This document shows positions 13,769-25,690 of a stretch of 60,000 nucleotides of DNA, in pieces. Made by a program: the position numbers and the translations under genes. The stretch covers positions 1,060,658 to 1,120,657 of the forward strand of contig NW_019091410.1 in assembly GCF_001949145.1 (NCBI RefSeq), in the 5' to 3' direction. Below the pieces are notes generated by a model. It made no database searches, was not told the origin of the DNA, and saw nothing but the letters and a program-made list of their open reading frames with translations. Numbering within the stretch: position 1 is the first letter of the stretch; every line of letters begins with the position of its first letter. This DNA is from Acanthaster planci. Taxonomy: Eukaryota; Echinodermata; Asteroidea; Valvatida; Acanthasteridae.

Positions 13769-15643
13769 AATAATTAACTCTGCGCTGGCAGCGAGTATTT
13801 CCAATCACGAAGCGTATTCTTGTAATTATTTCTTGGCGCCTTTTCGCACTGATTCATTTATTTGAATCAGGAAGGTCGACGTCCATCATGCATAATTCAT
13901 CTTAGAAATCAGTGATGTTCCTCGGCCTCTCGGATACTTTTTTACCCGCGCAAAAACGTAATATGCAAACTCGTGCATATTTCAAGCACAAGTTTCGGTT
14001 TAAATGCGTGACCACGTGCATTCTCGTAGATAAAACGTGACACGACCGAATTTCCCACCCAAGCCTGATTATCCGTGGTTAAATTTGATATCAGTTTTAT
14101 TGTTTAATCGTTGAAGACTTGTATCCGCCTCACCTATGGCAGCGATTTCCATTTTTTCGTCGTCATAATAATTAAGTGGCCAAGCCCAGGCGGTGAGTTT
14201 AAGGAGTCTCTTCTGCCTTCAGAAATTGCGAACCCTGTGATTTGTCATTAAATGTTACTCTGGGCTTTATTTCTTATTGTGGAAACTAGTACCTCACGTC
14301 TAGTATGCAACAGAGTCGAAGGGGTGGTATTGCCTAGATTTGTGGAATTTTCAAGCAATCTGTTTTAGAATCTCGAAAATAAAGTTTACTTTTAAACTTT
14401 GATATCGAACACAAGAAACTGGTATTGTAAGGGATACCTTTAAGCACACACAGACCCTTCAGTGCTATGGGGCCATGACCAGTCCCTCTGTTCATTATTT
14501 CGTAAATATTTCATATTCCTTTAATGTCACCCCTGCAGTACGTCCCTCCAAGCTTCATGACACAGTGGAAAAACACAAATAGTTGTTTTCCCCTTTTTCA
14601 GAGCAGAAGAGGGTGCAATGTAAAAAAAAAATGTCCGGGCTGACACAACTAGTAAATTGTCGTTAAAATTCTGCGTTTCACAGATGACTGGAGAACAAGA
14701 ATTGAATCAACCGTCCGGCGGTGTTTACCGCGTGTTTACATGGATATAGTTGCAAGGGTGCAGTCCCCAAAGTTGACCTTGGCGCTTGTTCGAGGAACTG
14801 CAGTGCGATCCCATGTGGCGCTTCTAAAAAAAAAAGATATGACAAACAACATACGCTGGTCGCCATCTTGGTGGCGAGAAACCGTCGATGGATTTTTAAC
14901 GGAGTGGGAGAAATACTAATGCCCCTAAAACTTGGTGCAATGTGTAAGCTGTGTCGTGGTGGCATTCTGTATAAACCCCGGCCCAAATAAGTAGACGTTT
15001 GTTCATGCGTGGACTTTTTGTTCATCGTAGTCCAAATCATTGCCCATGCCAACGAAGAGATTTTACGAGTGCGCTTAGATCAAACTACATGTGATTAAAC
15101 TGGAAGTTGTGGGCAGATGGTCTCTTTAAATCTCAACAGGTAGGCCTAGCGGTACATAACAGTCGTCATTCAGTCAAGTTGATTTGCTAGTAGAGCGAGT
15201 TTTTTTTTCCCTCTTCATATTACAATATAGAATTTTTATTTGCTAGCATAACTGCCAGACTTTTCCGCTTACTGAGTGTCGGAATCACCAGTGCACGTAT
15301 TACTAAGTACAATGCACGCCATTAAGATTGGGTGTGTCTTTAGTTTACAGTTCATCGATGTGAGGGAAGATACTGTAAAGATACTTTTAAGTAAAGATTC
15401 AGAGCAGGAGATTTAAGAATCGCTTTACTTTCAGGTCAAGCCTGTGCTACCTTCAAACCCGTATTTTCTACTTGTGTGTTTTTTAAAATCGAAATTTGTT
15501 CAGTGTAGCCGTATTTTTGTCTTACAGCTGCAGTTCTTTTGTACTTAGCTCTTTCCTCCTTCATGTTGTGATTTTCATTGAAAACAGATCATTTATGTAA
15601 AGTCACGAAACTCATTACATGAACGAAGAAAGTACACACTTAC

Positions 15644-16246
15644 ATTTGAGAGCATGGGTAAATTCAAGGCAGCTGCAATTCTGGCCTCAGTCACGCAGTG
15701 GAAGTCTGGGCCGAAAAAGGCCTGCACTCCCCCCTTCCACTGCTCGGCCAGTTCCTTGATGGACGTGTCCTCCGAGCCCTCAGTGTCGGAGAATGTGTAG
15801 GAGAGGTTATACTCCGCCAGCAAGTCCGGCCTGCTGTTGACTTTCCTGACGGCTGCTGTCATGGCCCCTCCTGAAACCCGGGCGTACCGATCTGGAGTGG
15901 CATGCGACTCCCAGATGCCCAACATTCCCAGCCGTAGCGGTTTGAGGGTCGAGATACCACTGTCGGTGCTCTCGTTGGTGGGTATCCCCTGGTAGAAAAT
16001 TAGGTTCCCCTCCTCGTCCCTCTTTTGGCTCAGCGCCCCCTTGACGTTCTGGTAGGTCTTGGCACTGGCCAAATTCAGAGGCAGAAAACAGATGCAGAAA
16101 AAGAGTACAGGTTTCATGAGGCTGCACATCGCAGGTGTGACCGATGACCCTTTGCGAAAACGAGGAACCCTACATTGGCCCACAGCAGTCTTCTGTCCGA
16201 CACAGACAGCACTATTGGAAGTTCGCCGTGGGAGTTCAAATGCCAT
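15644..16246 (-). CDS. Receptor guanylate cyclase B, first coding exon (ectodomain start)
   Basis: The frame encodes a secreted N-terminus. Residues 44-62 (MKPVLFFCICFLPLNLASA) form a typical signal peptide. After a short linker comes the start of an ANF-receptor-like ligand-binding domain: LKPLRLGMLGIWESHA, then GGAMTAAVRKVNSRPDLLAE, YNLSYTFSDTEG, GGVQAFFGPDFHCVTEAR and AAALNLPMLSN. This order (GAM..AV..VN, L.Y.F.DT, G..AFFGP, A..NLPMLS) is characteristic of receptor guanylate cyclase ectodomains. The frame then meets a GTAAGT donor at 15643, so the exon ends in phase 0. N-glycosylation sequons NES and NLS are visible. The first in-frame ATG (16246) has a good GCCATGG context, with an in-frame stop upstream at 16292-16294. 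The signal peptide, however, suggests initiation at the ATG at 16129 or 16117. The remaining exons lie to the left and were not found. A natriuretic peptide clearance-type receptor without a cyclase domain is a possible alternative. Confidence 0.85.
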
Positions 16247-17453
16247 GGCCTCAATAGTGGACGAACCCCTTTTGAGGGAGAACTTGGACGTTTAGTAGTA
16301 GAAAGTTGCTTTCTTTATGACTAGGACCCCGTCTAGTGTTTTGGGTAGACTGATGTAGCTGAAACAGAGGAAAGACTCGTGGCCAAGCCCAAGTTGTAAG
16401 CCTCCGTAGTCAGACTGGAGTGGATTCTCACGGGTTAACCTCACTGTATATTGGGTGCACACGGTGGCTACTGGCCGTACAGCTGTCACAAAATGTAAAC
16501 TTACAAAATGCTTCTTGGTGGTGGACTGTTATCAGACACAGATGAAGCTCAGAAGTCTAGGTCTATACACCTTGGTAATGACCGATACAAAATGAGAGTA
16601 TTGTGGCCGGACTGGCTTGCACCATTCCGTCAGACGCACGCGCTACACTTTAGCAACGTGTAGGGCAACTTTCCCCTGTCGATACTGCTTCAACCAACTG
16701 CCATCGTCGGGCCTCTTGTACTGCATGTTCTGAGTGCATGTACCGGGGAAAAACAGGCTAGTTCGAGTCACTTGTGCGTGAAGAGTTTCGTTTGTGCGCT
16801 TTCACAAAGCAAACGCCTGATAGAAAAAAATTGTGCCAGTGTATGACACAGACGTATCAATGCAATTTCTATATGAGTGGTTGATTCCGTGACAAAACGC
16901 CGTGCCCCTGTTGTGTGTCCTTTCCTCACTTATTGTGCAGACATGATGCGTTTCCGTGTTGTGTATCGATCCACACAGACGATTTCGACACTCGAGAATC
17001 GGGCTCCGGTGACTTTTCCCCAATCAAACCGAAGGGGCCTCGGCACGGAACAACCTCGCTGACAAACACAGGGGGGCTCACTCCTACACGATGGTTATTA
17101 TATTTGTTCAATACTTCATCAACTCGGACAAAAGTTTCCTGCCGCGCTGTTGGTCCCGAGGCATACAGGTTTCCCAAGGTTTGCCACCTTAGTGTTGTCA
17201 GCGTAGCACTGCTAGATGTGCGTGCGTTACTGCAGTCCCGCACGTGTATATGTGCGTCGGCGTGGTGTGTCCTGTTGAATTGAACATGGCTCTGTGGCCA
17301 AGCCCCGCATGGAAGGGAAAGCAGATGATGAACGCATTGATGAGAGTAGGACTCCCTCTCTCTGTGCGTTTCCCAAGGGCCGATCCAGTGCGCATGGGCA
17401 AGACCTGCCCACATTCCTAGCAACGCTAGTCGTGCATGCACTTGCACGCATTG
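16247..17453. other. 5' flank of receptor guanylate cyclase B
   Basis: This is the likely promoter and 5' UTR region of the gene starting near 16.2 kb. The part from about 16.9 to 17.4 kb is richer in GC and CpG than its surroundings and is open in several frames on both strands (the longest is the 186-codon minus frame 16926-17486). That pattern fits a stop-poor island better than a gene. I see no convincing TATA box. A CCAAT pentamer on the minus strand near 16.45 kb is unremarkable. Confidence 0.35.
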
Positions 17454-17543
17454 TAATGTACATGTACTGTACATGTACATGTACATTTACATGTACTGTA
17501 CATGTACTGTACATGTACATTTACATGTACGTGTACATGTACA
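17454..17543. repeat. Palindromic TACATG/TGTACA tract
   Basis: About 90 bases consist almost wholly of GTACAT units, with CTGTACATG variants. Each unit is nearly its own reverse complement, so the tract could extrude as a cruciform. It lies about 1.2 kb upstream of the receptor cyclase B exon. Confidence 0.9.
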
Positions 17544-20500
17544 AGTGCATTGTGATTCCAATCGCCTCGGGCAATATTGCTAATATCGACACACTAATCT
17601 TTCTGTTATTTTTTACAAGGAAGCATCCGACAGAGTGTTTGCCCTCGTCGGCCATGCGTACGTTCCTAGGCAACCAAAGCCTTTAAAAAAATATGAAATT
17701 ACAATGAAGCGTGTATATAATTTCAAGCTGTTAAATTGGTTCATTGCGGTAACATGTATGAATCAAAAGTAACTTATTTTGAAAAATATCGTATCATGTT
17801 TAGAAACAGTCTTTACTGAGTGAAATTTTTTTATTTTTTGGTTGGAAACATACTATATAGTCTTGTCTATAATCTTTGTCTCATTAAGTAACCCATACTT
17901 ACAGTAAGAAGGCCTGTTTCATGTACACAGAGTCTCGATAGCGTTACCGTGTACATCAGACACAAGTCCCTTGTCTGGGTGTGTGTTTTTCTAGTTAATA
18001 TCGAACTGCCTTGATCATTCCGCCGCTCAAGTAGTTACTGTGGCCTCAGTTCATCAACTGCTCGGCCAAATTAAATAGATTTATAGCTAGGATGCGGGTA
18101 CATGGATGTACACGACAGACAAACCTCCTTGAATTAAGCATCTGCGTCGAGTCAGTTTTAATTATCATTGAGGTGAATGGGTCACTGGAGAGATCGCCTT
18201 GGGGATAGGTGGAAATATTTAATTTTATTCACATGTACTTATTCCTTTTTGCGTCGTGCTTTTAGGTAAGGAGTGATACAATCTATTAAAGGAAAACAAC
18301 AATTCTCGTGTTCCTCACTGAAATCGTGTTCGAACTTGTTACATTACAAACCTTAATTTTGACCTGGGGATTGTGATCTAATAACTGAAATAAACTTTCG
18401 AAATTGTGTCCTAATACCGTAGACAACCGACAGGTGTTTTCAAGAGACGTCTTGTTTCATTTTGACGATGGTCATTGGGATGGTTACCAGTACTGACAGG
18501 AGTTACAACTGTGATCCTCAGTTTAGACTGTCTAAAGGAATTGTTCACATTTCCACGTGCGTGGACTGCTCTAGCGCGAAATTTTTACATATCTTCACAT
18601 CCCAGCAACGCCTAAGAGACGTACACGGCGGCAGTGTCTACAAAATTTGCTTTGCCTCTGTACTGCTGGCGGCGCACTTGCGCACGAAGGTCATGTCGTA
18701 TTCAAGGGAACCAGTTTAGGGACAAAAATACTGCGACGCTGCCCAAGTCGACGTTGACTGTCACGCCTCCGGGGTGGAGCGTGAATCATGAGAACTGACT
18801 GTAATTTCCCAGTAGTCACGACACATTCTCATTTTTGAAACTTTATGCAAAATGTAAGACCGCCGGGATCGGTGTGAGTTTGTTTCTGCATTTAATTGGG
18901 GACCCTGAACAATAGAGGACAATAAGGTCCCCGATTGACAGGAGGTCCCCGATTGACAACTGTGTATAAAACATATGGGTGGTCTTGTAAAAAAGTACAA
19001 ACAAAAGAGGAACATTAGGGGGTCCCCAGTTGCAGGCAAATACACACTTGTGTGCGTATGTGCACGGATCCCTATGTTCTTAGGCGGTGATCAACAATAA
19101 TCGACCGAGTGTCGTCTCATTTGTTGATTAGTGGCTATGAATTCCTGTCGATCATAATGATATATAACAATAAGGACGTACACCGGTATGCCATCGCATG
19201 CAACTACCGTCGCTTGTGCATTTTTTTACTGCGAGTGTAACTTTTGAACACAGCAAAGACCTGCCGCGTTAAATACAAATATCACTATTGATATGAAAAT
19301 GCAGTTTTAAGGACACAGTTCTTTGTTGCATTTATTTTCCATCGCCGATGAAAACGACGGTAATTAATAAAGTGCTGCAGATTGCAATAACGCTGTTTCA
19401 CGAGCTTATCTGGAATCTAGAAGCAAACAAATGACCCAAACACTAAGACACTTTTCTCTGCTTTCCATGCAACACTGAAATAATCTTTCGAATCTATACC
19501 GCAAAAGCACAGCGGGGTGTTGGAAATACAGCTGTCAATACAGGCCGATAGTCCTTTGTGACGTACAAAAAAGTGACGGACCGTAGACACATAGCAAGTT
19601 TTGTTATCTGTTCCATGGTTTTATAAGCCAGACATTGACTAACATGAGGCGAGACTGATCGGTAGGCCAATATTTGCATACTTTGTAATCAATATTTACT
19701 TAGTTCAAAGATAGTCCTGATGTCAGCATGAAAGGGGTGGGTGGGTGGTTGGGGGTCTTGGTTTAATTACAGGTTATGTAATTGTAGGTTTTCGCTTCGA
19801 TTGACAAAAGTTGACTTGGGAAATCCATAGGAATATTGAAATATACCTTCGTGTATCATTTTATTTGAAGTTAAAAAATAAAAGAAATCAACGAACGGAT
19901 AAAACATGGAAATCGCCCAGAACACTCAGCAACTGCCTGTCTTGCACGGCGCGTAATTATCAAGAATCTTCACAAGGCACGAAAGATAGCTTGCTTTGTA
20001 ACACAGTATCAAAGTTGACAGCAGGCCATGTAGCATCAGAGTAAAAAACAAATTCACAACTGGCCTTCGCCCAGCAATATCGATTTTTCCATTTATGTGC
20101 CATTCGATCCATTTGAAAAATAAATCAACCAAATTACAATTTTCGATTTCAGCAGGAAGGACCCATATTGGTATTTGCAAACAACGTTATTTGTTACAAA
20201 GTAACATTGCTTACCTTTGGTGGGGTCACCTTGGACGAATTCTTCGCGGCCAAAATTGTATCTGTTTTGTTTCTATCATAAGCACCTGAATACATTCCCA
20301 GTTAATGGAGTCAATTATTTACAGAGGAAGAAGACCTGGCGTGCTCAGATGTCAACCGCGTTGGGGTTGTGTCTCAGACTTGCAATTCGTAACAATACCT
20401 CGTTGCTGAGCTGAAACTGTATAGGCTGGTATTGATTGAAAATCCGAACACGTTTGGTTTTTAATTCAGTACTCCTGTGCTAATCTCGTTGCGGCTGTGC

Positions 20501-20928
20501 AGGTTGCAGTCTTGTGGCCAATGAAAAAAGACTTCTAACTTACTATATCGAAAAGAGCTTTGCTTTTAATAAATATGTTTGCCTTAATGTACTTGCTAAT
20601 TAGCTGGACACACTGACAGGCAAATCAATAGATAAAAGGTGTATTAACACCTGAGGGTGGGACGAAATATAGTCCGATTTAATGTTGTGAACAAAATCCT
20701 AAATACGTTCAGCCTTGAACTTTTCTAACCAGCTTCTGCATCAGTGTGAGATATGCAGTAGTTTTATTTCTTTGCTGTCAAACCTTTTAAAAATGGTATA
20801 AAATGAAACGCAAATGTAATGTACATAATGTAAGTTATCCCTTGTTTTTGACACCATCTCTGAAGCTAGTTTTTGGACCGTATCATTGAAAAGATCTATT
20901 GCAGCTTTTGTATTTGTTTTCACGCCTG
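17544..20928. other. Intergenic stretch without recognised genes
   Basis: AT-rich sequence with short open frames only (for example 18462-18719 and 18761-19045), none with recognisable domains. It contains a 2-copy 18-base tandem repeat at 18925-18958. Confidence 0.5.
18925..18958. repeat. Two-copy 18-base tandem repeat
   Basis: AGGTCCCCGATTGACA occurs twice in tandem with a 2-base GG joint (18925-18940 and 18943-18958). A third, partial GGTCCCC follows near 19020. Confidence 0.8.
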
Positions 20929-21213
20929 CACTGTAAACAAATGTTAGTCATTTTGTGCTCAAAATGACTAATATAGGTAATTCGTGTCGCGATGACTTAT
21001 TAAATTAAGAGAGGACTAATGTTTAGCCAACAGTGACTAGTTTTGGTTAAATTTGACAAATATTTGACTTATCTTTGACGACTAAATGTTAGTCGTTGTC
21101 CCCTCTGACTAATTTGAATTAGTCACTGGCCTTTCTAATTTAAATTGGTCATTTAAGACAAAGAGCTGGACTAACTTTTATCAGTCAGCATGACTAATTT
21201 TTTGCTTACAGTG
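20929..21213. mobile_element. MITE with CACTGTAA ends and many GACTAA motifs
   Basis: The ends are inverted repeats. The left end is CACTGTAAACAAATGTTAGT; the reverse complement of the right end is CACTGTAAGCAAAAAATTAG, and both run on into TCAT. The 285-base element has no coding capacity. It is studded with GACTAA/TTAGTC words, including a perfect 8-bp-arm hairpin at 21078-21096. I found no convincing target-site duplication, so the superfamily is uncertain; CACTGTAA ends are seen in several cut-and-paste groups. Confidence 0.75.
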
Positions 21214-21589
21214 ATATGCGATGACCCGAAAGAGTGTATGAAAAATGTTGAATACGTGTTTTATCCGAAAATTAATTCATGTATTGTGCACATGAACTTG
21301 TTGAGCCAATGGATCAAATGTATCTTTCGCAGAAAAAATTTTCACAACATTTATGACTAAATTTATCTTACACGCACTCTCGGGATCAGAAAAATCGCGT
21401 AAGCCAAAAGTATCATTACAATAATATATTGTCAAAATTGTAATACAAGGTGACCGCAAAGAAAAACAATGCAGTTTCAGAAGTAACGACCCAAAAAATA
21501 GTGAATTATTATAATATTGTTAATTTGGTATTGTACGATAGGAAATTAATTGGCTCTAATTTAATGCCAACTGGAAGCCATCCCAAATC

Positions 21590-21835
21590 CAGGGTCTGAT
21601 TTCATGGCGCTGCTTACCGCAGAATTGCGCGATCTCCATTCTGCGCTTACCGCACTAGCAGAAAAATTCGGTGGTAACTTTTTAATTAAGCACAGAATCC
21701 TTTGTTACGGAATGTACGCATACGCACAAGCCAAAATTCCTCGCTAACCCGCGAAATACGTTTGCCGCATGCACAGAATTTTCTGCTACGGTAAGCGCCG
21801 ATATTTCGCTTGCGGTAAGCAGCGCCATGAAATTG
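21590..21835. mobile_element. MITE with long, block-wise inverted repeats
   Basis: TTTCATGGCGCTGCTTACCG (21600-21619) is repeated exactly in inverse orientation at 21813-21832. A second inner block (GCGCTTACCG followed by TAGCAGAAAA) is also shared by both arms, so the inverted repeats extend some 75 bases with a diverged gap. The element could fold into one long hairpin. It carries no gene. Target-site duplication is unclear (CCAAAT occurs near both sides). Confidence 0.78.
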
Positions 21836-22540
21836 AGTCCAAATGGATTTCATAATCTTTTGAGGGCGCCCCAAGACTTCCGTTTTCAGCTAATCAGTAT
21901 ATTTAGGTAGGCTCGGGTGATTTTAAGTGAGTGTGGAAGTCGTTCGAGGAACATCCGTATATGACAACGCCTTAATCGTTATTTCAGAGTACCCTTTTAA
22001 ACTTCTTGTGTTTTAAAATTATCCTTGTGCGTTATTCACGTTCAGAAACTAGCGACGGAAACTGGGTTTTACATGCACCAACAATGCCTTATACACCCAA
22101 AAATACGCGTTTCTTGGAGACTGCTATAACTATACCACATGTAGTTATCATTTCTTGTTTTGCAGAATTCAAATCGTGTATTGTTTGTGCCTGTTACAAC
22201 AATTATGTGTTTGGTTGTAAGGTGCCATTATCACTCAAATGGTCACTGTTTACCTTAAGCATCTGGCCCATGCCATTTCAAAATGAACACGTTTCGATGT
22301 TTCCTTTGTACATGCTTTCGTCACTCGCTGGTGCCTTTTAACCTTAGAAGCGAAGTTTACGGTCACACGCGTCGATCTGCCATGTTAAGTTGTTGAGCAC
22401 GTCAGTGGAGAAAAAACTTTACGTTTGGCTGAATCGTCTCGGCAATATGGGCTTTGTGCAAGAACATTTTCATGAAAGTGTGGCGTCAAAGTGACCGCTA
22501 GACTTTCTTTAAAAAGTCCTGATGACTCAGCGAGAAAATA

Positions 22541-22728
22541 CACTCTAAAAACTCCCAGGTCAGATTGTCCCAGAATTGGTCAAATCATGACCCAAAAAGG
22601 GTCAAATATGACCCATAAAGGGTCAAATATGAACCAAAAGGGGGGAGAGGTCACATTTTGACCCAGAAAAGGGTCACGTCAAATGGGACCCAATTCTGCG
22701 TCAGTCTGACCGGGGTGTTTTTAGAGTG
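22541..22728. mobile_element. MITE with CACTCTAAAAA ends flanked by TA
   Basis: The inverted ends are CACTCTAAAAACTCCCAGGT (left) and CACTCTAAAAACACCCCGGT (right, complement). TA on both sides (22539-22540, 22729-22730) fits a TA target-site duplication as in Tc1/mariner-like insertion. The 188-base interior is built from GGGTCAAATATGACCC-type units about 21 bases apart. It is non-coding and nonautonomous. Confidence 0.82.
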
Positions 22729-25349
22729 TACAGTGCTACCTAATTAGAATAAATGGGGGGGGGTGCTGATCCACCCCAGGACCTTTTGGAGCTATGGTAA
22801 AATTAAGGTTGTTCTTGTTTATGCAGTAGTGACGGCTTTGCTACATTATCAGCATTCAGAAAATCCTTCAGCAAGCAGGAAATCTCATTTTTAACCATTT
22901 CTCTTCGACAGAGAGACTAACTTGCTGCCCAAGAAAAAGAATTCTATACATAAAAGTGGGTTAAGCCGTGTTTTCTCGTCGGTCATTATCAGTTTTACCA
23001 ACGAAAATGTACCACAGATCCATTAATCAGCGCGAGGGATCTTTGTATGGATTTTCCTGGAGCTGCGCAAGCTGCTATTTTAATGAAACAGACCACCGCC
23101 ACGATGTCCTTTGGACTTACAAATCCCCCAGCCCGATATGAATAATGGCAAGATAGATTGCATTGCCATTGCTAAAAAAATTCTGTCCACATCAAATTAA
23201 TCATGGTCTTAGGCTTCTTGGAGTAAATGTTGACTTGAACTACTTCAGAGGTTCATCGGACTTGAAGAAACTATTTGTTCAATTTCTGAGAGGACAGAAT
23301 TATAATCTTAGACGTAGTTGTTCGACGGTAGAATTCCCAAAGAATTTTTTTGTTCCCATGGACCTGCAGTGGCGGGGGGGGGTGTCATGGTAACTTTTTT
23401 TATTTTGCATCCGTACGTTTTCTCATTACAAGCGGTCATTTCAGGCAGTTTAATATTCAAATCACCAACAGGACGGGACAACATGGAACCGGGTTATATG
23501 CTCGTCTCGTTTTTGAATCTCATTCGATTGCTCAGTCACGCAGGTAGATAGCCTGCTGTTTTCTCAAATTTACGTTTTACCATTGTCGTTCCCAGCTTAT
23601 ATGAAATTGAACAAACAGTACATGTAATTGCATGTAAGTCAGTGCATCATTCATGTCTCGCACAACATTGCAGTGCTGTCATAAACTTTACCAAACGTGA
23701 AATATCAGCTCCAAGCAGTGTGCTCAACCGCCTGTAATTTAATTTCTGAATCTGCAAGACACAAACAGGTAAGCAAGCAAGAAAGCAAGGGCCAAGTGAA
23801 AACCTTTAATTATTACTGCCTTCATAATTACGTTACCACAGAAACGAACCCCCGCCCCCTGTTTAATGGCCTTATTTTCATTAATGACCAGCGTGGCAAG
23901 GTAGCGTATAGTTTCATGTTTAGCTGTCGCACGCCGATCTTGTGCGTACACTACGCAAATATGGCTTTCCTGTTCATGATGTAAAGGATGAATACATTCG
24001 AGCAGGCGGCAGAGCAAGTAGATAAATGCATATTGCACATGTGTCGCAAATATGCTCCCAATGATTAAATTTAAGAAATGTAGAAACAAATCCTGCGGAA
24101 CAACATTGAACGTAATATACAACCTTGAGCCTACAAATCCTAAGACACGTTTAATTCGAAAGAGAGTGAGACATTCAGATGCCAAGTTGTCTAATCCATG
24201 TTTCCAATCGTTGCCGCTTATACCAATTTTATCTGTTGAATTATATACTCTGCCAAATTTTGGGTGTGCCATTCTAAATAGCATTAAAATCAATGCAACC
24301 TTTTCAAATAATTGTCTTGAGAAACCCGTTCCATAATGTTGTGAACAATTTAAACAAACGATAATTTTAAAACTATCAAGCTACAAACAGATACAGGATA
24401 GAGCGCTATCTGTAATCGTCGAGCAGGTGATTTTTGCCTGGCTTGGTGTTAATTTATACTCTCCATTTGGTTCGAGGATAGCGTTTTGTTAGCCTCTGTC
24501 GTTTCGTAGATTCAAGCTGAAGGAGCGCTATTTTCTACAGGGAAATGACTTAAGATATTGACATCTGCCGGAAAAGATAATTTAATCGAAGTGAATGTAT
24601 TTGGTATATCTCTTTGGAAATAACTGTTTTTTTTATTTGGCCTATATCAGAGACATAGAGATACACATTTGAAATCAGCTTGTCCATTATATAAATGATC
24701 AAAAAAATATAGGTAATTCCACCGAGTTCATTATATACATTTATTGATTTTGGCAAAATAAACAAGGAAACAACAACATCAACAAAGAACCACATGTATC
24801 CTAAACACATTAAATTACATAGCCAGGAATAATCCGAAAAGCTGCTAATAACGGCATATATCCATCGCCGTCGCTAAGAACACAAAAGTAAACACATGCA
24901 ATACAAAAAGATATATACAATTGCTCGGAAAGAAGTGCATTCACATGATCACAATTATATCTAATGTCCTCGCCTGATGGATGCGTAGTTGAGAGCAAAT
25001 ATCAACATGAAGTGAATGTTCCAAGTTTAAAAGTGACTATGCCCTGGTTCACCTTTATCTATGTAAGCCTGATAACTAAAACTGAAAGAGTGTATTTATT
25101 GATTTCTGTTATTCCATTATTCTAAAAATTCCCAGTGACACTAGCTGCATGTTACGAACTTCTGAATTTAATACATTATGGTCCCTCTAGATCAATTTGC
25201 TCCAAAGCACATTGCCTCAAACCCGTATTTCTCCTACATTTACTTTACGTGTGTAGGCAGTATCATATTCCTAATTTGTATCTGTTTATTTTCTCTGCAA
25301 ACATCAAGCCAGATCGATAACACTAGGAGATTTCTCTCCCCATGGCACA
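22729..25349. other. Intergenic stretch without recognised genes
   Basis: AT-rich sequence. A CAGTGGCGGGGGGGG run near 23370 resembles one end of a hAT-like MITE, but no partner end was found. The 184-codon minus frame 23739-24293 is the longest unassigned frame nearby. It has hydrophobic segments but no recognised motif. Confidence 0.45.
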
Positions 25350-25690
25350 GCAGCTTGTGCCTCTCACTCGGTAATCCCACGTCAAAACCGAGTAACGCGA
25401 CAGGTGGTCATGCACTCGCTATCCGGACTGCGACCTGCCCGCAAGACGACGCTTACGATCTTTCACGGTACCCACCTCAATCAAAGTTTCCCCCAATCAA
25501 CTATCGCAATCCCGCACTGCAGGCCATACGGTACGGAGGGGACCGCTGACGATGTCCGTCATTCCGGCCTAAATCCCGGGATTCTTGCCCGTCAAGCGAA
25601 GCGACGGGCCGGGCAAATCCCACGATAGTCCCCCACGATTTGCAGCGTGTCCGGTGAGACCAGGGAGAAGTCGTCCCTGAAGGACGAACA
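25350..25690. other. GC-rich, CpG-rich island
   Basis: About 340 bases are clearly richer in G, C and CpG than the flanks. The island contains a strong imperfect hairpin: GGGATTCTTGCCCGTC (25578-25593) pairs with GACGGGCCGGGCAAATCCC (25603-25621). Frames are open on the plus strand without recognisable domains. It may be a CpG island, a repeat or an unidentified exon. Confidence 0.4.

Larger units (their letters stand above)
1..15643 (-). other. Presumed first intron region of receptor guanylate cyclase B
   Basis: After the donor at 15643 the gene must continue toward base 1. I could not recognise the next ectodomain exon in this 15.6 kb, so the first intron is probably very long. Apart from the repeats, the kappaB-like palindrome and the weak exon candidate listed separately, I see only AT-rich non-coding sequence and short open frames without domain signatures, including those around 2.0-2.4, 8.4-8.8, 9.6-9.9, 12.1-12.6 and 14.7-15.05 kb. 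Confidence 0.5.

Noticed and set aside
15807-16127. 106-codon minus-strand frame overlapping cyclase B exon
   Set aside because: It is a shadow frame of the ectodomain exon, which has the recognisable protein.
16926-17486. 186-codon minus-strand open frame upstream of cyclase B
   Set aside because: It starts within the TACATG microsatellite, and several other frames are open over the same bases, so it reflects a stop-poor patch and not a gene.
23365-23390. CAGTGGCGGGGGGGG resembling a hAT-type end
   Set aside because: No opposite terminus or 8-bp duplication could be found.
23739-24293. 184-codon minus-strand open frame with hydrophobic segments
   Set aside because: No recognised motif, overlapping open frames on the plus strand, and a length that is plausible by chance when all frames of 60 kb are scanned.
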